Source: a bacterium (GTDB lineage: Bacteria; SZUA-79; Acidulodesulfobacterales; Acidulodesulfobacteraceae). From it: DNA of 27,401 nucleotides. Under the pieces are notes generated by a model. That model had not been told where the DNA came from. It worked only from the letters and a program-made list of their open reading frames with translations, and did not search any database. The first letter of the stretch is position 1; each line of letters begins with the position of its first letter. The translations under genes and the position numbers were made by a program. Location of the stretch: assembly GCA_021781285.1 (NCBI GenBank), contig JAJXXD010000203.1:1-27401 (forward strand). The letters are read 5' to 3'. This document shows positions 1 to 7,002 of this stretch, in pieces.

Positions 1-1
1 G

Positions 2-937
2 ATAGTTATGATGACCGAAAACGGGTATATTAAAAGAACCAAACTCTCGACGTTTAAAGCCCAGAATAGGGGCGGCAAAGGACAAACAGGCATAAAATCC
101 AAAGAAGAAGATTTTGTCGCAAATTCTTTTTGCGCAAATACCCATGATAATATTTTATTTATCACGAATTTCGGAAGCGCCTATAAATTAAACGTTTACG
201 ATATTCCTGAAACCCTTAAAACTTCAAAAGGAAAACCCATAATAAATCTTCTTAATTTAAAAGAAAAAGAGACTATTTCATCGGTGTTTCCCATTGAAAA
301 TTTTGATAAAAACTACTCGATATTTATATCGACGAAAAACGGACAGATTATAAAAACTTCTTTGGATAAGTTTGCAAACATCAGGAAAAACGGCTTAATA
401 GCCATAAAACTTAAAGACGGCGACGAGGTTATAAGCACCCGTATTGCCGATAATAACGTAAAAAATCAGATTGTAACAATAGCTACAAAAATGGGCAAAT
501 CAATTTGCGCGGATATAGACGGCTTTAGAACGCTCGGTAGAGGGGCGATGGGAGTCAGGGGGATAAGGCTTTCCAAAAACGACGCGGTCGTCTCTATGGA
601 TCTGCTTTCTTCCGAAAACGATTATCTTATCGCTATCACGGAAAAAGGCTACGGTAAAAAAACTATAATGACGGAATTCAGGAAGCAAAGCAGGGGCGGC
701 AAAGGCATAATCGCCATTAAAACCGGTCAGAGAAACGGCTTTGTAGTTTCGGTGCTTAAAGCTTCCGGAGATAATGATATAATATTGATAACGTCTAACG
801 GTAAAATCATCCGTATAAACGAATCTAATTTAAGAAGCATCGGAAGAAATACTATGGGCGTAAAATTAGTCAATCTGGATGAAAACGAAAGAGTCGTCAG
901 CGCCATGATATCGGCTAACGAAATAGAGGAAGATTGA
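2..937 (+). CDS. gyrA: DNA gyrase subunit A, C-terminal DNA-wrapping domain (5' end outside window)
   Basis: This is the 3' part of a gene whose start lies upstream of the window; the frame is open from base 2. About 311 residues are visible, which is essentially the whole C-terminal beta-pinwheel that wraps DNA so that gyrase can introduce negative supercoils. The GyrA-box appears as QNRGGKG near the start of the visible part, where the classical form is Q-R/K-RGGKG. Blade-like repeats follow (LGRGAMGVRGIRL, SRGGKGIIAIK, IGRNTMGVKLVNL). The GyrA-box argues for gyrA rather than the topoisomerase IV gene parC, which lacks it. The protein ends shortly after the last blade with NEIEED and has no long acidic tail like that of E. 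coli GyrA. gpsA starts 22 nt downstream. The catalytic tyrosine domain is not in view. Confidence 0.95.
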   Translation: MVMMTENGYIKRTKLSTFKAQNRGGKGQTGIKSKEEDFVANSFCANTHDNILFITNFGSAYKLNVYDIPETLKTSKGKPIINLLNLKEKETISSVFPIENFDKNYSIFISTKNGQIIKTSLDKFANIRKNGLIAIKLKDGDEVISTRIADNNVKNQIVTIATKMGKSICADIDGFRTLGRGAMGVRGIRLSKNDAVVSMDLLSSENDYLIAITEKGYGKKTIMTEFRKQSRGGKGIIAIKTGQRNGFVVSVLKASGDNDIILITSNGKIIRINESNLRSIGRNTMGVKLVNLDENERVVSAMISANEIEED

Positions 938-959
938 GAATAAACTTAATAATAAAAAT

Positions 960-1982
960 ATGAATAAACCTGTAGGCATTATCGGCTCCGGAAGTTTTGG
1001 AACGGCGCTCGCCGTTAATTTTTCAAAATTTGCGGAGAGGGTTTATTTAAAATGCAGAAGCAAAGAATTTGCGGAAGAATTAAAAACAAAGAGATATAAC
1101 GAATATTATCTAAAAGGAGTTAATTTAGGCGAAAATATTATAATAACCGACGATTATGAAACCGTTTTTAAAAATTGCGGCATTATATTCCTTGCAGTTC
1201 CGTCTATTGCGTTAAAAGATACGCTTATGGACATAAAAAAAACGCGGGATAAATTTGACCTTAGCGGTTGTATATTCGTAAATACCGCAAAAGGATTAGG
1301 CGATAAATCTATGGAACTGCCGCACAAAGTTTTTGAAAGCGTTCTGGGAAGCTCTATGCTTGAAAGATACGCCGTTTTAAGCGGTCCTAGTTTTGCGGCG
1401 GAGGTTTCAAGACATCTTCCTACGGCGGTTTGTATAGCGTCGTTCAACGATAAAATTTTAGATGAATTAAAAACTTTTTTTAAAAATATAATAAACTTTA
1501 GAATATATACCTTAAACGATGTTAAAGGGGTCGAATTAGGCGGGGCGCTGAAAAATATTATCGCTCTGGCCGCCGGCATATCCGACGGGCTCGGATTGGG
1601 GAATAATGCGAGAGCGGCTCTCTTAACCCGCGGAATTGTTGAGATAACAAGATTCGGCGAGGCGTTGGGAGCGGATAAGCAAACCTTTACCGGATTATCG
1701 GGTTTAGGCGATTTAATGCTGACCGCCGCATCCGATTTAAGCAGAAACAGGTCGGTTGGAATAAGAATAGGAAAAGGCGAGAGCCTTGATTCAATTTTAA
1801 AAGGCATGAAGATGGTTGCCGAAGGCGTTGCGACGACTAAGTCGGTACATAACATAGCCAAAGAAAAAAATATATATATGCCGATAACCGAAGTAGTGTA
1901 TTCGGTTCTTTATGAAGGACTTAAGCCTTCGGATGCGATAATTAAACTTTTGGAAAGAGATATAAAAGACGAGTTTATATAG
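960..1982 (+). CDS. gpsA: NAD(P)H-dependent glycerol-3-phosphate dehydrogenase
   Basis: This 340-residue protein has the usual length of GpsA, the cytoplasmic enzyme that reduces dihydroxyacetone phosphate to sn-glycerol-3-phosphate for phospholipid synthesis. The N-terminal Rossmann motif reads GSGSFGTALAV at residues 9-19. The middle carries LSGPSFAAEV. The substrate-binding region GGALKNIIALAAGISDGL contains the family's catalytic lysine at about K198, followed by GNNARAALLTRG. All are hallmarks of the family. It follows gyrA by 22 nt and may be cotranscribed with it. Its TAG stop codon shares its last base with a dispersed inverted repeat that begins at 1982, so the repeat abuts the end of the gene. 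No clear Shine-Dalgarno is seen at the chosen ATG, but the protein starts directly with the nucleotide-binding strand, as expected. Confidence 0.96.
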   Translation: MNKPVGIIGSGSFGTALAVNFSKFAERVYLKCRSKEFAEELKTKRYNEYYLKGVNLGENIIITDDYETVFKNCGIIFLAVPSIALKDTLMDIKKTRDKFDLSGCIFVNTAKGLGDKSMELPHKVFESVLGSSMLERYAVLSGPSFAAEVSRHLPTAVCIASFNDKILDELKTFFKNIINFRIYTLNDVKGVELGGALKNIIALAAGISDGLGLGNNARAALLTRGIVEITRFGEALGADKQTFTGLSGLGDLMLTAASDLSRNRSVGIRIGKGESLDSILKGMKMVAEGVATTKSVHNIAKEKNIYMPITEVVYSVLYEGLKPSDAIIKLLERDIKDEFI

Positions 1983-2064
1983 ATTGGTTAGTTACGCTCG
2001 CAATGACGCTGTTTCGTCATTGCGAGCGCAGCGGACGGACGAAGTCCAGCGCAGCTAACCAATC
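1982..2064. repeat. Dispersed inverted repeat, copy 1 (GATTGGTTAG...CTAACCAATC)
   Basis: The outer arms GATTGGTTAG (1982-1991) and CTAACCAATC (2055-2064) are perfect reverse complements. Inside them CGCTCGCAATGACG (1995-2008) pairs perfectly with CGTCATTGCGAGCG (2015-2028) around a 6-nt loop, and a smaller GGAC/GTCC hairpin follows. A related copy lies at 11001-11109. The 'gtcattgcgagcg...gaagcaatc' motif belongs to a class of short intergenic palindromes I know from many bacterial genomes. It overlaps the last base of gpsA and probably serves as the 3' end structure of that transcript. Confidence 0.85.
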
Positions 2065-2101
2065 TCGTAGTCTAAAAAATAAAGAGGCAGGAGGGATTAT
2101 A

Positions 2102-2524
2102 ATGGGGATTAAGTTAGAATATCTTAAAGATTTACAGTTTCGGGCATTTTCAGACAAAGATAACGGCTATTCGGTTTTACTCGACACCTCAAGGGAATCC
2201 GGCGGAGGCGACGAAGGCATAAAGCCTACCGATTTAATCCTCGCGGGACTTGCCGGGTGCAGTTCTATGGATATAGTTTCTATTTTAAAGAAAAAAAAGC
2301 AGAATATAAAGGATTACAGGGTGAGCGTTACGGGAGAAAGGGCGGAAACCCACCCCCGCGTATTTACCAAGATTTCTATAATTTATGAAATTAAAGGCGA
2401 AAATATCGACGAACAGGCGATAAAAAGAGCCGTAGAATTATCTAAGGACAAATATTGCAGCGTTTGGGCTATGTTAAAAAATACGGTTGATATAGAATGG
2501 TCGTATAAAATCGAAAACTGTTAA
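2102..2524 (+). CDS. OsmC/YhfA-family peroxiredoxin-like protein
   Basis: This 140-residue protein matches the OsmC/Ohr superfamily of small thiol-dependent hydroperoxide-handling proteins. Both family cysteines are present: C53 in LAGLAGCSSMD and C119 in KDKYCSVWAML. Spacing and length resemble the YhfA-like branch rather than Ohr. An upstream ATG in the same frame at 2003 would add 33 residues encoded entirely by the dispersed repeat, so I reject it. The ATG at 2102 has an AGGAGGG ribosome-binding site at 2089-2095 with a 6-nt spacer. The gene is the first after the repeat and lies 26 nt before the AMMECR1-domain gene, so it may head the run that continues into heme biosynthesis. The physiological substrate cannot be read from the sequence. 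Confidence 0.9.
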   Translation: MGIKLEYLKDLQFRAFSDKDNGYSVLLDTSRESGGGDEGIKPTDLILAGLAGCSSMDIVSILKKKKQNIKDYRVSVTGERAETHPRVFTKISIIYEIKGENIDEQAIKRAVELSKDKYCSVWAMLKNTVDIEWSYKIENC

Positions 2525-2550
2525 ATGTGAAAATAGCAGAGGTGATTCAT

Positions 2551-3123
2551 ATGAAATATTTTGATTTAACGGAAGATGAAAAATCTATTCTCGTCAAAAT
2601 AGCAAGAAAATCAATAGAAGACAGCTTTAATCGCAATAAAGAATTATTTATCGGCTCAAAAGAGTTATTATCCTCGTTGTCGGATAATCTTAAGGCTAAC
2701 GCAGGGGTTTTTGTCACGCTTAAGACCGGAGGGGAGCAGTTAAGAGGATGCATAGGTAATTTTAATTTCGATATTCCTATTTATCGGAATGTTTATAATA
2801 TGGCAAAAGAAGCGGCTTTCAGCGACCCTAGATTTATGCCGTTAAATAATGCCGAACTTCAAAAAATAAAAATTGAGATATCGGTTTTAACGCCGCTTGA
2901 AAAGATAGACAGCCTCGATAATATCGAAATCGGAAAGCACGGTTTATATCTCATAAAAGGGCCGTGCCACGGGGTTTTGCTTCCGCAGGTCGCCACGGAA
3001 TGCAATATGGATAAAGAGGGATTTTTGGAAGCGGTTTCTATGAAGGCGGGCCTTTCGCCCGATGCCTATAAAAACGGGGCGGATATATGCACATTCTCCG
3101 CCATTGTATTCGGAGAAGATTGA
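2551..3123 (+). CDS. AMMECR1-domain protein (AmmeMemoRadiSam system protein A type)
   Basis: This 190-residue protein has the AMMECR1 fold signature LRGCIGNF at about residues 65-72, with GPCHGVLLPQVATE and CTFSAIVFGE towards the C-terminus. Bacterial homologues of this size often occur with a Memo-like protein and a radical SAM protein, but neither of those partners is adjacent here; the radical SAM genes downstream are heme enzymes. The biochemical role of the family is not established. I chose ATG 2551 over GTG 2527 because AGAGGTG at 2538-2544 gives a well-spaced ribosome-binding site. The stop codon overlaps the ATG of the precorrin-2 dehydrogenase gene by one base (TGATG), which implies translational coupling with the tetrapyrrole genes. 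Confidence 0.9.
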   Translation: MKYFDLTEDEKSILVKIARKSIEDSFNRNKELFIGSKELLSSLSDNLKANAGVFVTLKTGGEQLRGCIGNFNFDIPIYRNVYNMAKEAAFSDPRFMPLNNAELQKIKIEISVLTPLEKIDSLDNIEIGKHGLYLIKGPCHGVLLPQVATECNMDKEGFLEAVSMKAGLSPDAYKNGADICTFSAIVFGED

Positions 3124-3767
3124 TGAAATATTATCCGGTTAATCTTAATATTTCCGGCAAAAGAGTTCTTGTCGTAGGCGGCGGCACGGTTGCCGCGAGG
3201 AAAGTGGAAAGGCTTTTGGAAAGAGGGGCGGATATAATTTTAGTCGCTCCCGAAATATCCGGCGAAATAAAAGAATTTGTTAAAAAGTCTAAAATAGAAT
3301 GGATTGAAAGGGTTTATAAAACAGGCGACGAAAAAGGTGCGTTTGCCGTTTTTTGCGCGGTTTCTCCGGGAAAAAAGAACGAAAAAATGGAGGATAGGCT
3401 TTTTAAACAGTGCGTTAAAAAAAATATTTTAATAAACGTTGCAGACAAGCCGGAATTTTGCACGTTCACGCTACCCGCGCTTGTTTCGAGAGGGGAATTC
3501 GATATAGCCGTCTTTACAAGCGGACACAGCCCAAGGCTTGCCAGAAAAATAAGGGAAGACTTAGAAAAAGTTTATGGAGAAGAGTATAATATATATGTCA
3601 AAATTCTCGGATTTATGAGAAAAGAAATTAAGATGAAAAAATATCCGCAAAGCAGGAATCAAAAATTATTCGACGAATTAATCAATTCGGACCTTTACGA
3701 ACTTGTCAGAGATAAAAGATTTTCCGATGCCAGTCTTTTTATAAGCGATTTTCTTAAGAGGGCATAA
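3123..3767 (+). CDS. Precorrin-2 dehydrogenase / siroheme synthase N-terminal domain protein
   Basis: This 214-residue protein corresponds to the NAD-dependent dehydrogenase module of CysG/Met8p, which oxidises precorrin-2 to sirohydrochlorin and in some members also inserts iron. Residues 1-20 match the family start (KYYPVNLNISGKRVLVVGGG), and GGGTVAARK forms the dinucleotide site. NVADKPEFCTF carries the conserved catalytic aspartate (about D108), and FTSGHSPRLARKIREDLE is the typical helix before the C-terminal domain. There is no methyltransferase domain; that activity is supplied by the CobA-HemD fusion four genes downstream. The start was set at ATG 3123, overlapping the preceding stop; an in-frame ATG at 3087 would lie inside the AMMECR1 gene. 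The gene provides sirohydrochlorin for siroheme and thus for the Ahb heme route. I cannot tell whether it also chelates iron. Confidence 0.93.
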   Translation: MKYYPVNLNISGKRVLVVGGGTVAARKVERLLERGADIILVAPEISGEIKEFVKKSKIEWIERVYKTGDEKGAFAVFCAVSPGKKNEKMEDRLFKQCVKKNILINVADKPEFCTFTLPALVSRGEFDIAVFTSGHSPRLARKIREDLEKVYGEEYNIYVKILGFMRKEIKMKKYPQSRNQKLFDELINSDLYELVRDKRFSDASLFISDFLKRA

Positions 3768-3772
3768 AAATA

Positions 3773-4618
3773 ATGCTTAAAGAATTATATTTAATTCCCG
3801 TTGCCTTATATATATTTTCTTACATACCCCTTTTGTTTAAAGACAAGAAAATGTATAAAGTCTTCGTTTCTTTAATTTATGCCGGTTTTGCCTTTCAAAC
3901 ATTGATATTTTTTATATTTTTGAGCATCAAGGGACTCACCGTGCCCGTTCATATCGACAGATTCGTATTTTTCAATGCGTGGATACTCATGTTTATAGTC
4001 GTATTGTTCGGCCTTTTCTATAAAGTTGAGTATGTTCTTTTATATATTACGCCTTTAGTCGCGCTAAATTTGTTGATAGGTTTTTTTGTTCCGCATGTTC
4101 ATATAACACCCGTTATGCTGAATGTGAACAAAACTATCCTTTTAACGCATATAGTCCTTATATTGATAGGAGATTCGCTTTTTGCCCTTGCTTTTATAGT
4201 TTCTTTAATATATATTTTTCAGGAAAGAAAAATCAAGAACAAGAAGAACCTTAAGCTGTTCGATAAAAAAGGTATTCAGCTTAAGGAGGCTTTGCATTCC
4301 GGCGGCGGATATAACTTAGAGCTGCTGGACAATATTAATTATCAATGCTTAAAAATAGGCTTTCCGTTTATAACGTTAGGCATAGTTATGGGTATTTACC
4401 TGTCCGGTTCTTTGTCCAGGACTTTTATGGCGGTAAAACCGATTGAAATTATGTCTCTGATAACGTGGCTTATTTACGCTATTCTGCTGCACGAGAGGGT
4501 GGCAAAGGGTTTAAGGGGAAAGAGGGCCGCTATTTTCAGCGTTGCAGGCTTTTTACTTATACTTTTCAGTTTAAGTTTTTCTTTTTATTTATTTCCGGCA
4601 TTTCACGGATTAAAATAA
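3773..4618 (+). CDS. CcsA/HemX-like integral membrane protein
   Basis: This 281-residue protein has about eight hydrophobic segments (roughly residues 3-19, 25-48, 60-80, 83-103, 119-146, 192-210, 220-238 and 250-275). It belongs to the cytochrome c assembly/HemX family: HIVLILIGDSLFALAFIVSL and IMSLITWLIYAILLHERV match the conserved core of CcsA-type proteins found beside hemA in many bacteria. The tryptophan-rich WGxxWxWD heme-binding motif of true CcsA is missing; only the SLITWL tail survives. This favours a HemX-like role, such as influencing glutamyl-tRNA reductase abundance, over heme delivery to cytochromes c. It sits 5 nt after the precorrin-2 dehydrogenase gene and 28 nt before hemA. 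Its precise function remains open. Confidence 0.85.
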   Translation: MLKELYLIPVALYIFSYIPLLFKDKKMYKVFVSLIYAGFAFQTLIFFIFLSIKGLTVPVHIDRFVFFNAWILMFIVVLFGLFYKVEYVLLYITPLVALNLLIGFFVPHVHITPVMLNVNKTILLTHIVLILIGDSLFALAFIVSLIYIFQERKIKNKKNLKLFDKKGIQLKEALHSGGGYNLELLDNINYQCLKIGFPFITLGIVMGIYLSGSLSRTFMAVKPIEIMSLITWLIYAILLHERVAKGLRGKRAAIFSVAGFLLILFSLSFSFYLFPAFHGLK

Positions 4619-4646
4619 ATTATAAATAATAATATAGATAAGCTAT

Positions 4647-6008
4647 ATGGATATTTTAATAATAGGACTAAATCATAAATCGGCAGAAATCGGCGAAAGG
4701 GAAACGGTTTCCAAGAAACTCCTGACTATTGAATTAAGACGGGATTTTACGAATAAACTGTTTGACATGAAAGATGAAAACGGCAGACCCTTCATTAAAG
4801 AGGTCGTGGTTCTTACCACATGCAACAGGTCCGAGTTTATAATGAATTTGTCTTCTTGGACGCAAGGGAAAGGCGGACATATAATTAAAAGCTACATAGC
4901 AAAATATTTTTTCGGGGATGCCGCGGAAGAAAATATTTTTTATATGCACCTCAATGAAGATGCGGTAAGGCATTTATTCAGCGTGGCTTCAAGTCTGGAT
5001 TCAATGATAATAGGCGAACCGCAGATATTGGGACAGCTGAAAGAGGCTTATAACGAAGCATGTAAGTTTAAAACAAGCGGCCGGTTTCTAAATAAATTAT
5101 TTCACAAGGCTTTTAACTGTGCAAAAACGGTCAGAACGGAAACAAGAATAGCGACGTCTCCCGTATCGGTCAGTTATGCCGCCGTCGAGCTTTCTAAAAA
5201 GGTATTTAACAGTTTAGACGAGAAAAAGGTCCTTCTCCTCGGGGCGGGCGAGATGGGGAAACTTACCGTCAAACATTTTATAAAATACGGAGTACGAAAT
5301 ATTTATATAGCAAACAGGACAAAAGAAAATGCCCTTAGATTCGTGGAAGAATCTTTTAATCCAACCGAAAAAGAATATTTGAACGTTATAGATTTTTCGG
5401 AATATTATAAACTTTTGCCGCAGTCCGATATAGTTTTATGTTCTACCGGTTCCGAAGATTATGTTCTAAAATATGCGGATATTATACCGGTGATAAAAAT
5501 CCGCAAGCAGAGGCCTTTGTTCCTAATCGATATTTCCATGCCGAGAAATATAGACCCGGAAATTAACAAAATACCCAATGTTTATCTGTTTGATATAGAC
5601 GACATAGGAAAGATGATAGAAGACAATATGGAAATAAGGAAACAGGAAGCCGATGCCGCCAAGGAACTTGTGGAAACCGCCGTTAAAGAATTTATGAACT
5701 GGAAAGAATCTCTGAATGTAGTGCCGGTTATAATTTCACTGAGAAACAAGGTAAAAGATATATTGGAAATAGAATTGTCAAAATATATCGGCGATAAAAA
5801 GGAAAAGGATTTAATAATAAATTCTTTGACGAATAAAATTCTCCATGAACCGACGATGCTTATAAAAAAGGCATCCGCAAATCCTGAAGACATAAGTTCT
5901 ATCGAGACGATAAAGGCGCTTTTTAACCTTGATTCGGAAGATTTTACCGATACGGACAAAGGAAAAGAAAATGAAAACGTCAATAAATATATAAAACTTA
6001 TAAAATAA
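4647..6008 (+). CDS. hemA: Glutamyl-tRNA reductase
   Basis: This 453-residue enzyme catalyses the first committed step of C5 tetrapyrrole synthesis, NADPH-dependent reduction of glutamyl-tRNA(Glu) to glutamate-1-semialdehyde. The N-terminus reads IIGLNHKSAEIGERE. The catalytic cysteine is C59 in VVLTTCNRSEF, GEPQILGQLKEAY follows, and the NADPH site is LLLGAGEMGKLTVKHF. The C-terminal dimerisation region is present, with LTNKILHEPTMLIKKA. It stands in the tetrapyrrole operon between the HemX-like gene and hemC (9-nt gap). The chosen ATG has only a weak ribosome-binding site, but the first residues already match the family start. The next enzymes, HemL and HemB, are not in the window. Confidence 0.97.
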   Translation: MDILIIGLNHKSAEIGERETVSKKLLTIELRRDFTNKLFDMKDENGRPFIKEVVVLTTCNRSEFIMNLSSWTQGKGGHIIKSYIAKYFFGDAAEENIFYMHLNEDAVRHLFSVASSLDSMIIGEPQILGQLKEAYNEACKFKTSGRFLNKLFHKAFNCAKTVRTETRIATSPVSVSYAAVELSKKVFNSLDEKKVLLLGAGEMGKLTVKHFIKYGVRNIYIANRTKENALRFVEESFNPTEKEYLNVIDFSEYYKLLPQSDIVLCSTGSEDYVLKYADIIPVIKIRKQRPLFLIDISMPRNIDPEINKIPNVYLFDIDDIGKMIEDNMEIRKQEADAAKELVETAVKEFMNWKESLNVVPVIISLRNKVKDILEIELSKYIGDKKEKDLIINSLTNKILHEPTMLIKKASANPEDISSIETIKALFNLDSEDFTDTDKGKENENVNKYIKLIK

Positions 6009-6017
6009 AGGTAAATT

Positions 6018-6974
6018 TTGAAAATCAAAATAGGGACAAGAGGGAGCAAACTTGCTTTATATCAGGCTAACCTCGTCAAAGAAAGGTTGTCTGCATATTA
6101 CGGCGGACTTTCAAGAGATATATCCGTCGAAATAATAACTATAAAGACGTCCGGAGATAAGATTTTAAATGCATCTTTAAGCAGTTTCGGCGGAAAAGGC
6201 TTGTTTGTAAAAGAAATAGAAGAAGCGCTTTTCAGCGGAGATGTCGATATTGCGGTTCACAGCCTTAAAGATGTTCCGCAGATAATACCGGACGGCTTAA
6301 TCTTGGGCGCGGCTTTAAAAAGGGACGACCCGAGAGACTGCATAATTTTAAAAGACAAGCCCGAAACATTCGGGGAAGGCTACCCTGAAAACTTTGCAGG
6401 GCTGTTGAAAAGCCGCGCAATCGTCGGAACTTCAAGTTTAAGAAGGCGGTCGCTGATGGCGAGGTATAAGGACGACCTTATATTCGAGCCGTTAAGGGGC
6501 AATATAGACACGAGGCTGGAAAAACTCAAAAACGGGTTTTTCGACGCTATCGTTTTATCTTCGTCGGGGCTTATAAGGCTTAATCTCGAACATTATATCG
6601 ATATATATTTAGACCCCGTCAGATTCATTCCCCAGTGTGGACAGGGAGTAATAGCGATAGAACATAAAACCGGCAGACGGGATATTAAAGAAATTATTGA
6701 CCCTTTAAACGACCCCGATACTTATGCCGCCGTTTTCGCCGAAAGAGCATGTATCAGGGAATTAAACTGCGGATGCGCGTCTCCGGTAGGAGCTTATGCC
6801 TATCTAAAAGGCGATATTTTATATATTAAAAGTTTCGTTTCAAACATACAGGGGGAATATCTGGAAGATGAATTCAAGGGTAAAAAAGACGATTATGAGA
6901 ACATCGGCAGAAGTTTAGCCTTAAAGCTTATAGATAAAGGTGCTTTTGAAATACTGAGCAAAAATAATTTATAA
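6018..6974 (+). CDS. hemC: Porphobilinogen deaminase (hydroxymethylbilane synthase)
   Basis: This 318-residue protein polymerises four porphobilinogen units to hydroxymethylbilane in the cytoplasm. It begins MKIKIGTRGSKLALYQANLV, the diagnostic N-terminus, from a TTG start with AAAGG at 6007-6011 as ribosome-binding site. DVDIAVHSLKDVP contains the catalytic aspartate region, GTSSLRRRSLM supplies substrate-binding arginines, and PQCGQGVIAIE is conserved. The dipyrromethane cofactor cysteine should be C253 in NCGCASPVGAYA. A second cysteine, C251, lies two residues before it, where many family members have a glycine. The gene follows hemA by 9 nt and precedes the cobA-hemD fusion by 28 nt. Confidence 0.97.
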   Translation: MKIKIGTRGSKLALYQANLVKERLSAYYGGLSRDISVEIITIKTSGDKILNASLSSFGGKGLFVKEIEEALFSGDVDIAVHSLKDVPQIIPDGLILGAALKRDDPRDCIILKDKPETFGEGYPENFAGLLKSRAIVGTSSLRRRSLMARYKDDLIFEPLRGNIDTRLEKLKNGFFDAIVLSSSGLIRLNLEHYIDIYLDPVRFIPQCGQGVIAIEHKTGRRDIKEIIDPLNDPDTYAAVFAERACIRELNCGCASPVGAYAYLKGDILYIKSFVSNIQGEYLEDEFKGKKDDYENIGRSLALKLIDKGAFEILSKNNL

Positions 6975-7002
6975 AATTTCTTAAAAAGGAACTTAAAATT
7001 AA

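Noticed and set aside
1154..1861. 235-codon open frame on the minus strand opposite gpsA
   Set aside because: gpsA on the plus strand is a complete, well-conserved enzyme; the antisense product shows no recognisable motif and is a frame shadow.
2003..2101. N-terminal extension of the OsmC gene from an upstream ATG at 2003
   Set aside because: The extra 33 codons are translated from the dispersed inverted repeat, and a strong ribosome-binding site points to ATG 2102.
5582..6049. 155-codon hydrophobic open frame on the minus strand across the hemA-hemC junction
   Set aside because: It is antisense to two clear enzymes, and its Ser/Ile/Phe-rich composition is what AT-rich lysine/glutamate codons give in reverse.
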